The translations under genes were made by a program, and so were the position numbers. Source: JBBQER01 sp038320885 (GTDB taxonomy: Bacteria; Actinomycetota; Acidimicrobiia; IMCC26256; PALSA-610). From it: DNA of 19,790 nt. Positions 7,270 through 14,871 of this stretch are shown here, one piece after another (within the stretch, counting starts at the first letter, position 1; the number at the start of each line of letters is the position of its first letter). The stretch spans positions 1-19,790 of the forward strand of contig JBBQER010000079.1 of assembly GCA_038320885.1 (NCBI GenBank). Direction: 5' to 3'. The notes under the pieces were generated by a model, which searched no databases, was not told the origin of the DNA, and saw only the letters and a list, made by a program, of their open reading frames with translations.

Positions 7270-7823
7270 AGGTGAGATGCGCGATAGAGCCCTCGCGCCT
7301 GCAAACGCTCCTTCTCCTCGTCGGAGATCTCGGAGTTCGACGGTGTCAGCAGGAAGACCTGATCGGCCGCCTTCGCCATCGTGCCGCTGAGCGCGTACGC
7401 GAGCCCGCTCGCGAAGTCGATCAGCCGGCGCTGGAGATCGCGGTCGACACCCTGCAGGTTGAGGATCACGGGCTGGCCGTTCTTCAGCCGGTCACCGACC
7501 TCTTGCGCGTCGTTGAAGCCGCGGGGGTCCATCACGTGCACGCGCGTGGCCGGCATCGGGATCGCCTTGACTGCCGACGAGGGCCGGGGAACGGTCGCGA
7601 CGGCCGGTTCGGCTTCGGCTCGCGCGTGACGGCCCCGAAAGACGGCCACCTGACTGGTCTCGGCGACGGCCGGTCGGCCGGCGGCGCGAGGGGACGCGGC
7701 TGCGGGCGCGACGTCGGCCGGGTCGTCGTACTCCTCGTCGAGGTAGTACTGCTCGTCTTCGCCGTCGTACTCGTCGTCGTCGACAAGGCCCAACCACACC
7801 ATCGCCGTGCGAAACATCGGCAT
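7266..7823 (-). CDS. sepF: Cell division protein SepF
   Basis: SepF anchors FtsZ filaments to the membrane and takes over the role of FtsA, which actinobacteria lack. The start is ATG at 7823 (185 residues). It gives the family's amphipathic membrane-targeting N-terminus MPMFRTAMVWLGL followed by an acidic stretch (VDDDEYDGEDEQYYLDEEYDD), and it is preceded by AGGAGG six bases upstream. An in-frame GTG farther upstream (7880) adds only unconserved residues. A Pro/Ala/Arg linker (about 35-80) leads to the C-terminal SepF core (about 90-183): VHVMDPRGFNDAQEVGDRL, GQPVILNLQGVDRDLQRRL, IDFASGLAYALSGTM, FLLTPSNSEIS. Its stop overlaps the yggT start. It lies in the same run as ftsZ, its binding partner. 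Confidence 0.97.
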   Translation of the reverse strand: MPMFRTAMVWLGLVDDDEYDGEDEQYYLDEEYDDPADVAPAAASPRAAGRPAVAETSQVAVFRGRHARAEAEPAVATVPRPSSAVKAIPMPATRVHVMDPRGFNDAQEVGDRLKNGQPVILNLQGVDRDLQRRLIDFASGLAYALSGTMAKAADQVFLLTPSNSEISDEEKERLQARGLYRASHL

Positions 7824-7824
7824 A

Positions 7825-7850
7825 GCCGTCCTCCTGGGCCGTCCTCCTGG
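7825..7850 (-). promoter_or_regulatory. Tandemly duplicated Shine-Dalgarno before sepF
   Basis: The 13-base unit GCCGTCCTCCTGG (plus strand) occurs twice, at 7825-7837 and 7838-7850, with no gap. On the minus strand each copy carries AGGAGG. The copy nearer the gene sits six bases before the sepF ATG and is the working site. The second copy is 13 bases farther upstream with no start codon between them. Confidence 0.8.
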
Positions 7851-7956
7851 TGCCCCCGACTGGTGCGACCCCGGCACCATCCTGCTCCCGAGAACCCATC
7901 CCGGCGCGGCAGAGCCTAGCGGCGCCGACCCCGCGCCGGGGCACTCGCGCGCCGGG

Positions 7957-8607
7957 TCAGGGGCGGGGTCCGAACACCGCGCGCCCGACTCGTACGAGCG
8001 TGGAGCCTTCGCCGATCGCGGCCTCGAAATCGCCGCTCATGCCCATCGACAGCACGGGGAGCGCGAGCCCCGCCGCCAGCTCGCGCAACGCGGCGAAGTG
8101 CGGCCGAGGATCACCGACCAGCGGCGGCACTGTCATGAGCCCGACGACACCAAGTCCCCGATCCCCGAGGGTCGCGACGAGCGCGTCGACCTCGTGCGGC
8201 TCGCATCCGCCCTTTTGCTCCTCGCCCGAGACATTCACCTGGACCAGCACACGCGCGCCGGGCGCGTGGCGGGCGATCTCCGCTCCGATCTCCGGCCGGT
8301 CGACGGAGTGCCACAACTGCACGTTCGCCGCGATCGCCTTGACCTTGTTGCGCTGCAACCGCCCGATGAAGTGCCAGGTGACGTCGAGGTGCTGTCGATC
8401 CAGTGCGTCGGCCTTCGTCCGGAGGTCCTGCGCCCGGTTCTCGCCGAAGTCGTGCTGGCCGGCGGCGTTGGCCTCGACGACCGCGGCGGCATCGACCTCT
8501 TTCGACACCGCGACGAGCGTGATCTCTTCCGGAGCGCGGCCGGCCGCGCGGGCCGCGCTCGCGATGCGTTCGCGGACCTCCTCGAGCTGGGCGGCGACGG
8601 CGGTCAC
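7957..8607 (-). CDS. yggS: YggS/PROSC-family PLP homeostasis protein
   Basis: This is a PLP-binding, single-domain TIM-barrel protein with no known catalytic turnover; it buffers pyridoxal phosphate and affects amino-acid and keto-acid pools. The product has 216 residues, close to the usual 220-235. LVAVSKEV carries the PLP lysine (Lys36). Further family motifs are FGENRAQDLRTKADAL, WHFIGRLQRNKVK, VQVNVSGEEQKGG, and the phosphate-binding end SMGMSGDFEAAI followed by VRVGRAVFG. The GTG start at 8607 shares GTGA with the pgeF stop. The frame is open farther upstream, but that part runs antiframe through pgeF. The pgeF-yggS-sepF order is standard in actinobacterial dcw clusters. Confidence 0.97.
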   Translation of the reverse strand: MTAVAAQLEEVRERIASAARAAGRAPEEITLVAVSKEVDAAAVVEANAAGQHDFGENRAQDLRTKADALDRQHLDVTWHFIGRLQRNKVKAIAANVQLWHSVDRPEIGAEIARHAPGARVLVQVNVSGEEQKGGCEPHEVDALVATLGDRGLGVVGLMTVPPLVGDPRPHFAALRELAAGLALPVLSMGMSGDFEAAIGEGSTLVRVGRAVFGPRP

Positions 8608-9317
8608 GGGAGCATCACGATCGTCGCCTGGCGTCCGGTCAGCCCGTCGCGTCGATACGAGAAGTGATCCGCCGAGTCGCCGGTGCACACATGGCTGTCT
8701 TCGAACGCGTCGACCCGGCACGACTCCAGCGCGAGGCGCACGGCGGTCGGAACGTCGAATGCCGGGCGGCCGGCTCGGGTCCGGCCCTCGACGTCGGGAC
8801 CGAAGCGGGTGACGAGGCGCGCGAGGTCCTCGGCGCCGAACTCGTAGCGCGGCGGACGGATGCACGGGCCGAGATAGGCCCGCACCTCCCCGCTGCCGAT
8901 CTCGCGCAGCGCGGCGACCGCGGCCTCGATCACGCCGTGCTCGAGCCCGCGATGGCCGGCGTGCACCACGCCGACCGCGTCGTCGCACGCGAGCGCGACG
9001 GGGGCGCAGTCGGCGGTCAGGATCGCGAGGGGCAGGCCGCGCGTCGCGGTCACCGCCGCATCCGCCTCCGGGGGCACCGCGCCGGTCGGCTCGCTCGCCG
9101 CATGTACGCGTACGCCGTGCACCTGGTCGATCCACACCCAACGCGTCGGTTCGACCAGTCCGGCCGCACCGGCGATGCGGCGGCGGTTGGCGGCGACCGC
9201 GTCGAGATCGTCGCCGACGTGGTCAGCCACGTTGGCCGTATCGTAGGGCGGCACCGATACGCCACCGTGCCGATCGGTGCACCAAACGAGAGCGCGTCCA
9301 AGTGCGCTGGGCGCCAT
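8604..9317 (-). CDS. pgeF: PgeF/YfiH laccase-domain protein, peptidoglycan editing factor
   Basis: PgeF-type proteins (formerly multicopper polyphenol oxidases) are reported to remove wrongly incorporated L-Ser from UDP-MurNAc-dipeptide; relatives show purine nucleoside phosphorylase and adenosine deaminase activity. With the start at ATG 9317 the product has 237 residues. The metal and active-site residues are His67 (DQVHG), Cys104 (LTADCAPVAL) and His119 (VHAGHRGL). The N-terminal TDRHGGVSVPPYDTANVADH and the C-terminal CTGDSADHFSYRRDG fit the family. No clear Shine-Dalgarno precedes the ATG, but earlier in-frame codons would run into ftsZ and show no family similarity. It is 64 bases after ftsZ, and its stop overlaps the yggS start. 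Confidence 0.93.
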   Translation of the reverse strand: MAPSALGRALVWCTDRHGGVSVPPYDTANVADHVGDDLDAVAANRRRIAGAAGLVEPTRWVWIDQVHGVRVHAASEPTGAVPPEADAAVTATRGLPLAILTADCAPVALACDDAVGVVHAGHRGLEHGVIEAAVAALREIGSGEVRAYLGPCIRPPRYEFGAEDLARLVTRFGPDVEGRTRAGRPAFDVPTAVRLALESCRVDAFEDSHVCTGDSADHFSYRRDGLTGRQATIVMLP

Positions 9318-9381
9318 CTTGATATCTATGCTCGGATTCGCCTCGGAGAGGCGGCTGCGCCGCGTCGCTCGTCGCGACTCC

Positions 9382-10464
9382 TCAACGGAGGAACTCGGGG
9401 ACGTCGAAGTCGTCGTCGCCGAGGTCGAGCGCGTCTTCACCGGTCAGCGAATCGGGATCGTCGAGACCGAGCGGTGAGTGCGGCGCGCGCCCGCCCCCAC
9501 CTCGCTGCTCACCCTCGAACCGGTCGAAGCCGGCCGCGATGACCGTGAGGCGGACCTCGTCGCCGAGCGCGTCGTCGATGACGGCGCCGAAGATGATGTT
9601 GGCGTCGGGATGCGCAGCTTGGCCGATGATCTCCGCCGCCTCGTTGAGCTCGAACAGCCCGAGGTCCGACGGACCGCTCACGTTGAGCAAGATGCCCCGC
9701 GCGCCTTCGATGCTGGCTTCGAGCAACGGGCTCGAGATCGCGGCGCGGGCCGCGGTGACCGCCCGCCCCTCGCCCGACGCGTAGCCCACACCCATGAGCG
9801 CGGAGCCCGCGCTCGTGAGGATCATCTTCACGTCGGCGAAGTCGGTGTTGATGAGGCCCGGCGTCGTGATGAGGTCGGTGATGCCCTGCACACCCTGCAG
9901 CAGCACTTCGTCGGCCATCTTGAACGCGTTCAGCATCGACGTGTGCTCGTCGCTCACCTGGAGCAGGCGCTCGTTCGGGATGACGATGATCGTGTCGACC
10001 TTGTCCTTCAGCTCGCCGATGCCGTGATCGGCCTGCACCGAGCGGCGGCGACCCTCGAACCCGAACGGGCGCGTGACGACACCGACCGTGAGTGCCCCGA
10101 TCTGCTTCGCGATCTCGGCCACCACCGGCGCGCCACCCGTGCCGGTACCGCCGCCCTTGCCCGCGGTGATGAACACCATGTCGGCGCCCTTCATCACCTC
10201 TTCGATCTCGGCCCGGTGCTCCTCGGCCGCCTGGCGACCGATCTCGGGATCGGATCCGGCGCCGAGACCCCGCGTGAGCGTGCGACCGATGTCGAGCTTT
10301 ACGTCGGCGTCCGAGAGGAGGAGCGACTGCGCATCGGTGTTGACCGCGATGAACTCGACGCCCTTGAGCCCGGCATCGATCATGCGGTTGACGGCGTTGC
10401 AGCCACCCCCGCCGACGCCGACGACCTTGATGACCGCGAGATAGTGCTGGGGAGAGCCGAGCAT
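9382..10464 (-). CDS. ftsZ: Cell division GTPase FtsZ
   Basis: FtsZ is the tubulin-like GTPase that forms the Z-ring. The start is ATG 10464 (360 residues), preceded by GAAAGG; the open frame upstream to 10539 is unconserved. HYLAVIKVVGVGGGGCNAVNRM begins the GTPase domain. The tubulin signature is GGGTGTGG (104-111). The T7 catalytic loop is N206-T-D-F-A-D211, and HPDANIIFGAVIDDALGDEV lies near 285-304. A short Gly/Asp-rich linker (about 318-348) leads to the C-terminal peptide DDDFDVPEFLR, the expected SepF-binding tail. The residue before the GGG signature is Lys103, where mycobacteria have Glu. The gene is set apart from ftsQ by 204 bases with its own promoter signals. The linker is shorter than in mycobacterial FtsZ (379 residues in total). 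Confidence 0.99.
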   Translation of the reverse strand: MLGSPQHYLAVIKVVGVGGGGCNAVNRMIDAGLKGVEFIAVNTDAQSLLLSDADVKLDIGRTLTRGLGAGSDPEIGRQAAEEHRAEIEEVMKGADMVFITAGKGGGTGTGGAPVVAEIAKQIGALTVGVVTRPFGFEGRRRSVQADHGIGELKDKVDTIIVIPNERLLQVSDEHTSMLNAFKMADEVLLQGVQGITDLITTPGLINTDFADVKMILTSAGSALMGVGYASGEGRAVTAARAAISSPLLEASIEGARGILLNVSGPSDLGLFELNEAAEIIGQAAHPDANIIFGAVIDDALGDEVRLTVIAAGFDRFEGEQRGGGGRAPHSPLGLDDPDSLTGEDALDLGDDDFDVPEFLR

Positions 10465-10542
10465 CGGCTGCCTTTCTGGTCCCGGGCTTTTCGGTGCTGA
10501 ATGCGGGGGCGGGTGTCCCGGAGCAACCCTCGATCTCAACTA

Positions 10543-10566
10543 CAGGTTGACAATTATGTCAACCTG
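10543..10566. promoter_or_regulatory. Perfect 24-base palindrome in the ftsZ leader region, possible operator or RNA hairpin
   Basis: Arms CAGGTTGACA (10543-10552) and TGTCAACCTG (10557-10566) are exact reverse complements around ATTA. It is notably AT-rich for this window. It lies about 8-31 bases beyond the start site predicted from TTGCTT-17-TACAGT and about 80 bases before the ftsZ ATG. The position suits a repressor operator; in RNA it would form a 10-bp stem with a 4-base loop. No U-tract follows, so a terminator is unlikely. It also contains TTGACA, a perfect -35, on each strand, but with no good -10 at 17 bases. Confidence 0.65.
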
Positions 10567-10580
10567 TGCCTCGTGTCGAG

Positions 10581-10609
10581 ACTGTACCGGAGCGCGCGTA
10601 TCGAAGCAA
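10581..10609 (-). promoter_or_regulatory. Predicted ftsZ promoter
   Basis: On the minus strand TTGCTT (10609-10604) and TACAGT (10586-10581) are separated by exactly 17 bases, matching the actinobacterial housekeeping pattern TTGnnn-17-TAnnnT. Transcription would begin near 10574, giving a leader of about 110 bases that contains the palindrome. One GACAC lies just after the -10 (10578-10574), the core known for WhiA binding, but a single copy is weak evidence. Confidence 0.5.
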
Positions 10610-10668
10610 CGACCGACGCCACCCGCGAGGTACGCGAACCCAACCAGCTGATGGCCGACTTTCGCGCG

Positions 10669-11415
10669 CTAGCGGGAGACGGGTGCTTGCGGCGCGCTCA
10701 CGTCGATGTAGGTGAACGGCTGCCCGGCGAGATGATCGAGCACGCCGAGCGCGGCGAGCCCTTTGGCGCCGAGATGGTCGAGCGTTCCGAGCCGCACCTG
10801 TCCCCCGCTGCGCAGGTCGAGCCCGAACGAGTCACCCACGTCGATCGCACTCACCAGCGCGCGCAGGCGACCGGGAAGATGCCGCATCACGTCGGCCGCC
10901 TCCGGCGGCGACAACAACGAGCCCACCGTCGGCGCCACGCGCTCGCCGCGAATCTCGACGGCGACTGCGGGCGTGGTCTGCGCGAGTGCAACCGCGCGAC
11001 CGTTCGACGCGATCAGCACGACCCGGCCGTCGGGCCGGCGCACGTACGCCGTGGGCACGTAGTCGGTGACCGTGATGGTCAGCGTGCCGGGAAAATCCCG
11101 GTGGACGACGGCGCGCTCCACCCACGGCAACCGCTCGACCCGCCGCGCGATCGCGCCGGTGTCGACAAACAACAGCGGGTCACCGAGGTGCAATCGCGCG
11201 GCCGCTTGCACGTCGCTCGCGGACTCCCGCTGCGCACCGGTCACGCGCACGTGATCGAGGTCGAGCAACGGGGAACGGATCGTGAGGTACGCCAACCCGA
11301 TCACGATGATCGCGCTGGCCACGAACAACGTGACCCGCAGGCGGCGCCGGCCCGCTTCGCGGATCACTTCGATGCGGCGTTCGCGAATACGCGGGTCAAT
11401 GGGCACCGACGCCAC
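10669..11415 (-). CDS. ftsQ: Cell division protein FtsQ
   Basis: FtsQ is a bitopic divisome protein that links early and late division proteins outside the membrane. The product has 248 residues: a short basic cytoplasmic N-terminus (RIRERRIEVIREAGRRRLR), one membrane helix (about 28-46, VTLFVASAIIVIGLAYLTI), a POTRA domain beginning LDLDHVRVTGAQRESASDVQAAA (about 51-120), and the FtsQ domain (about 121-240: VERAVVHRDFPGTLTITVTDYVPTA and on). The GTG at 11415 abuts the murB stop (TAGGTG). A second in-frame GTG at 11406 has AGGTGG five bases upstream and may be the real start, three residues shorter. The gene ends the compact murF-ftsQ run. Confidence 0.94.
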   Translation of the reverse strand: MASVPIDPRIRERRIEVIREAGRRRLRVTLFVASAIIVIGLAYLTIRSPLLDLDHVRVTGAQRESASDVQAAARLHLGDPLLFVDTGAIARRVERLPWVERAVVHRDFPGTLTITVTDYVPTAYVRRPDGRVVLIASNGRAVALAQTTPAVAVEIRGERVAPTVGSLLSPPEAADVMRHLPGRLRALVSAIDVGDSFGLDLRSGGQVRLGTLDHLGAKGLAALGVLDHLAGQPFTYIDVSAPQAPVSR

Positions 11416-12354
11416 CTAACTGCTCTCCGCGAAGCCGATGCATCGCAGCTCGGGCTCGAGGTGCACTCCCGAAGCTCCTTCGACGCGCTGCTGCACGAGG
11501 CGCATGAGCGCGTAGACGTCGGCGGCCGACGCGCCCGGATCGGCGACGAAGAAGTTCGCGTGCTTCTCCGACACGACCGCACCACCGATGCGCGCGCCCT
11601 TGCAACCCGCCGCCTCGATGAGGCGACCGGCAGCGTCGCCGGGCGGGTTGGTGAACACCGAACCCGCGTTCTGGCCTCCGGGCTGGTGCTCGCGCCGCCA
11701 GCGAACGATCTCGTCGACGCGTTCGGTGCAGGACGCGGGTTCGTCGCGGCGGCCCGCGAACACCGCGCCGACCACGACCGCGAGCGGCGAGAGCGCCGAG
11801 CGCCGGTAGCCCAACCCCAGCTCGACCCGGCCCATCTCCCGCGCCCCGCCGTCGCCGAGGTCGACGACGCGGGCGGTGACGATCACCTCGTCGGTGTCGG
11901 CGCCGTGACCGCCGGCGTTCATGCGCACGGCTCCACCGACCGAACCGGGTATGCCGACGAAGAACTCCAAACCACCGACGCCGACCGCGGCGGCGCGGCG
12001 CGCCAGCACCGGGAGCGCAACCCCGCCGCCCGCGCGTACGCGCGCCGAACCGCGGTCGATGTCGAGCTGCTCGAGCTCACCGGCGAGCGTGATGGCGACG
12101 CCCGAGAAGCCGGCATCGGCGACGAGCAGGTTCGAGCCCCGGCCCACGACGAGCACGGGCACGGCGACCGGGCGCAGGACCTCGGCGACGACGGCGAGGT
12201 CGTCTTCGTGCTCGGCGCGCACGAACACCGCCAACGGTCCCCCGCACCGATACGTCGTGAGCTCCGCGCTCGACACGTCGCGGCGCACGCGTCCCGGCAG
12301 GCGCGCGTCGAGCGCGGCGCCGACATCCACCAAGGCACCCGGCCTCGTGTTCAC
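11416..12354 (-). CDS. murB: UDP-N-acetylmuramate dehydrogenase MurB
   Basis: MurB reduces UDP-GlcNAc-enolpyruvate to UDP-MurNAc with NADPH and FAD. The product has 312 residues. It begins with TTYRCGGPLAVFVRA and the FAD-binding loop VVGRGSNLLVADAGF (70-84). VGIPGSVGGAVRMNAGGHG lies at 133-151 and YRRS at 183-186. NAGSVFTNP carries the proton-donor Ser232. LIEAAGCKGARIGGAVVSEKHANFFV follows, and a C-terminal Glu (E300 or E302 in GVHLEPELRCIG) fits the catalytic glutamate. The GTG start shares GTGA with the murC stop. MurB here sits between murC and ftsQ, the usual order in many actinobacteria and Gram-positives. Confidence 0.98.
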   Translation of the reverse strand: MNTRPGALVDVGAALDARLPGRVRRDVSSAELTTYRCGGPLAVFVRAEHEDDLAVVAEVLRPVAVPVLVVGRGSNLLVADAGFSGVAITLAGELEQLDIDRGSARVRAGGGVALPVLARRAAAVGVGGLEFFVGIPGSVGGAVRMNAGGHGADTDEVIVTARVVDLGDGGAREMGRVELGLGYRRSALSPLAVVVGAVFAGRRDEPASCTERVDEIVRWRREHQPGGQNAGSVFTNPPGDAAGRLIEAAGCKGARIGGAVVSEKHANFFVADPGASAADVYALMRLVQQRVEGASGVHLEPELRCIGFAESS

Positions 12355-13772
12355 CTCTCGTCCCGCCCGAGCCAGGTGTCGGGCAACGTCGTGAGGTCCC
12401 CCGCGCCGAGTGTCAGCACGACGTCACCCGGACGTGCGAAGCGACGCGGCACGTCGATCAGATCCGCGTGACGAGGGAGATAGGTGACGGGCAAGCCGGG
12501 CGACGCGTCGACGACCGCATGTACGACGAGGCGACCGGAGACCCCGGCGATGGGTGTTTCGCCCGCCGCGTACACGTCGGTGAGCACGACCGCGTCGGCA
12601 TCGTCGAAGGCGCCCGCGAAGTCGCGCCACAGCGCGGCGGTGCGCGTGTAGCGGTGCGGTTGGAACACGGCCACCACCCGGCGCCAACCGCCTCGGCGGG
12701 CGGTGGCGATCGCCGCCGCGACCTCGCCCGGGAGGTGCGCGTAGTCGTCGACGAAGGTAACGCCGTCGAGCTCGCCCCGTCGCTCGAATCGGCGGGCGAC
12801 ACCGCCGAACCCGCGCAGCGCCGCGGCGACCGCATCGAACGGGACGCCGAGCTCGAGCGCGAGCGCGGCCGCGCCCGTCGCGTTCGTCGCCGCGTGCACG
12901 GCCAGCGGGACGACCAGCTCGCCCAAAGGCTGCCCGTCGGCCAGAAGAGTGAACTGCTCGGCGTCGTCGGCGGTACGCGCGTCGACGATGCGGTAGTGCG
13001 CCGCGGCATCCCGGCCGTACGTGCGGACACGCGATCGCGCGCCGGCGATACGGGCAGCGATCTCGTCGTCGGCGCAGCACACGATCGGGCCCGGCACACC
13101 GTCGACGAACTCCTCGAACGCGGCGACGAGCGGTTCGAAGCCGCCGTAGTAGTCGAGATGGTCGGGCTCGACGCTCGTCACGATGGCTGCTTCGGGCCCG
13201 AGTCGCAGGAACGTCCCGTCGCTCTCGTCGGCTTCGACGACGAGCCATTCACCGCTGCCGAACGCGGCGTTGGCGCCGACCTCGTTGACCTCGCCGCCGA
13301 TCACGAAGCTGGGCTGCCAGCCCGCCCCCCGCAGGATGAGCGCGAGCATCGACGACGTCGTCGTCTTGCCGTGCGAACCCGCAACCGCGATCGTGCGGCG
13401 CGTCGCCGCGAGCGCGGCCAGCGCCGCCGAGCGGTGCAGCACTGCGACACCGAGCCCCCGCGCCGCGGTGAGCTCGACGTTTCGTTCGGGGATCGCGGTC
13501 GAGTAGACGACCGCGTCGGCGTCGGGCGGGACGTTTTCGGCGCGGTTGCCCACGATCACGCGCACGCCCGCGGCTTCGAGGCGCGCGAGCACGACGGAGT
13601 CCTTGATGTCGGAGCCGCTGACGGTGTGGCCCATGCGCACGAGCAGCAAGGCGATCGCGCTCATGCCGACACCGCCCACCCCGACGATGTGCAGGCGGCG
13701 CGGACGGCTGAGGTCGAGCGACGGAAGTGTGAGGTCCTCTCCCGCAGACAGCGGCGTCGGGTCACCCGGCAC
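12351..13772 (-). CDS. murC: UDP-N-acetylmuramate--L-alanine ligase MurC
   Basis: MurC is an ATP-dependent cytoplasmic ligase that adds the first stem-peptide residue, L-Ala, to UDP-MurNAc. I start it at GTG 13772 (473 residues) because GAGGAG lies seven bases upstream; the frame is open farther back, but only inside murG. It overlaps the murG 3' end by 11 bases. The N-terminal UDP-binding domain begins RRLHIVGVGGVGMSAIALLL (about 26-45). The ATP loop is GSHGKTTT (132-139). EADESDGTFLRLGPEAAIVTSVEPDHLDYY follows in the central domain. The C-terminal domain has FVDDYAHLPGEVAAAI and FQPHRYTRT, both typical of MurC. It ends with GAGDLTTLPD, also characteristic. Confidence 0.98.
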   Translation of the reverse strand: MPGDPTPLSAGEDLTLPSLDLSRPRRLHIVGVGGVGMSAIALLLVRMGHTVSGSDIKDSVVLARLEAAGVRVIVGNRAENVPPDADAVVYSTAIPERNVELTAARGLGVAVLHRSAALAALAATRRTIAVAGSHGKTTTSSMLALILRGAGWQPSFVIGGEVNEVGANAAFGSGEWLVVEADESDGTFLRLGPEAAIVTSVEPDHLDYYGGFEPLVAAFEEFVDGVPGPIVCCADDEIAARIAGARSRVRTYGRDAAAHYRIVDARTADDAEQFTLLADGQPLGELVVPLAVHAATNATGAAALALELGVPFDAVAAALRGFGGVARRFERRGELDGVTFVDDYAHLPGEVAAAIATARRGGWRRVVAVFQPHRYTRTAALWRDFAGAFDDADAVVLTDVYAAGETPIAGVSGRLVVHAVVDASPGLPVTYLPRHADLIDVPRRFARPGDVVLTLGAGDLTTLPDTWLGRDER

Positions 13773-14871
13773 GGGCGTGCTCCTCGACGAGATCCGCGAG
13801 CCGCGCCGCGGCATCGGGGCGGCCCAGCTCGCGCGCGGCCGCACTCATCCGCGCGAGCCGATCCGGTTCGGCGAGCAGCTCCGACACGACCGCATCGAGT
13901 CGCGGCACGTCGCATTCGTCGTCGAGCACGACGACCGCCGCGCCCGCGGCTTCGAGCGTCCGCGCGTTGCGGACCTGATGATCGCCGGGCGATCCCGAGA
14001 GCGGCACGAGCATCGACGGTACGCCCGCCACGGTGAGCTCGGCGATCGTCCCGGCGCCGGCGCGACAGACCGCGAGCGTCGCCCGGCCGAGCAGCGCTTC
14101 CATGTGCGGCTCGTAGGGGACCAGCTCGTAGTTCAACGCGTCGCCCTCCCGGCGCTGGGCGTCCAGCACGCGCACGCATTCAGTCTCGTTGCGAGGCCCG
14201 CAGACGTGGCGGACGGTCATGTCGGTGCGGTGGCGCCAGCGGTCGTAGCAGCCGATCGCGGCGCGGTTGATCGAGCGGGCGCCCTGCGCGCCGCCGAAGA
14301 CCGCGAGGAGCGCGGGATCGTGCGCCGGATCGCGCACGATCGCCGCGATCGACGACCGGACCGGGTTTCCGGTCAGCGTCGCGTCGCCCAAGTGCGCGCC
14401 CGGCAGCGACACCGCCGTGCGGGCGCCGAGCCGCACGCCGATGCGATTGGCGAGACCGGGAACCGCGTCCTGGTCGTGGACGATCGTCGGAACCCGGAGC
14501 ACCCGCGCCGCGACGACGCAGGGCAGCGATGCGTAGCCACCGAACCCGACGACGACGCCCGGGCGGTAGCGCCGCACCAGACGCAGGGCCACGACGAATG
14601 CGGTGAACGCGCCCCAGATCGCGGCGATGTTCGCCGGCGTGACGCGCCGTTGCAGGCCGCGTCCTGCGAGCAGGTCGATCGCGAAACCCGCTTCGGTCAC
14701 CACCGGGCCCTCGATCCCCCGCCGCCCCCCGACGAAGCGCAGCGCGCGCTTCGGATGCCCGCGCGTGACGAGCTCCTGCGCCACTGCGATCGCCGGATAG
14801 GTGTGGCCGCCGGTTCCGCCGCCCGCGAACATCGCGAAGACGCGACCTTCGCTCCCGTCTTCGTCGGTCAC
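13762..14871 (-). CDS. murG: MurG, lipid II-forming GlcNAc transferase
   Basis: MurG is a peripheral GT-B glycosyltransferase on the cytoplasmic membrane face; it moves GlcNAc from UDP-GlcNAc to lipid I to give lipid II. The product has 369 residues. The G-loop GGGTGGH is at 17-23 (followed by TYPAIAVAQEL). VVGFGGYASLP comes near 103, HDQDAVPGLANR and TGNPVRSSI in the middle, then FGGAQGARSINRA and the donor-binding CRAGAGTIAELTVAGVPSMLVPL with DHQVRNA. The GTG start at 14871 shares GTGA with the ftsW stop. Starting at the later Met14 would remove most of the first beta strand. The same frame stays open upstream through ftsW and murD, but that stretch is non-coding shadow. Confidence 0.98.
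   Translation of the reverse strand: MTDEDGSEGRVFAMFAGGGTGGHTYPAIAVAQELVTRGHPKRALRFVGGRRGIEGPVVTEAGFAIDLLAGRGLQRRVTPANIAAIWGAFTAFVVALRLVRRYRPGVVVGFGGYASLPCVVAARVLRVPTIVHDQDAVPGLANRIGVRLGARTAVSLPGAHLGDATLTGNPVRSSIAAIVRDPAHDPALLAVFGGAQGARSINRAAIGCYDRWRHRTDMTVRHVCGPRNETECVRVLDAQRREGDALNYELVPYEPHMEALLGRATLAVCRAGAGTIAELTVAGVPSMLVPLSGSPGDHQVRNARTLEAAGAAVVVLDDECDVPRLDAVVSELLAEPDRLARMSAAARELGRPDAAARLADLVEEHARAG

Noticed and set aside
7929..7941. Small inverted repeat after yggS as a terminator
   Set aside because: It has only a 5-bp stem with a 3-base loop and no U-tract, which is common by chance at this GC content.
7957..9141. Apparent N-terminal extension of YggS through pgeF
   Set aside because: The extra part is a low-complexity Arg/Gly shadow of pgeF, and the GTG at 8607 gives the normal YggS length.
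10574..10578. Single GACAC as a WhiA binding site at ftsZ
   Set aside because: The 5-base core occurs often by chance; there is no second copy or other support.
10501..12471. Plus-strand open frame of 656 codons over ftsQ and murB
   Set aside because: It is an antisense shadow rich in Arg, His and Asp; ftsQ and murB on the other strand have convincing motifs.
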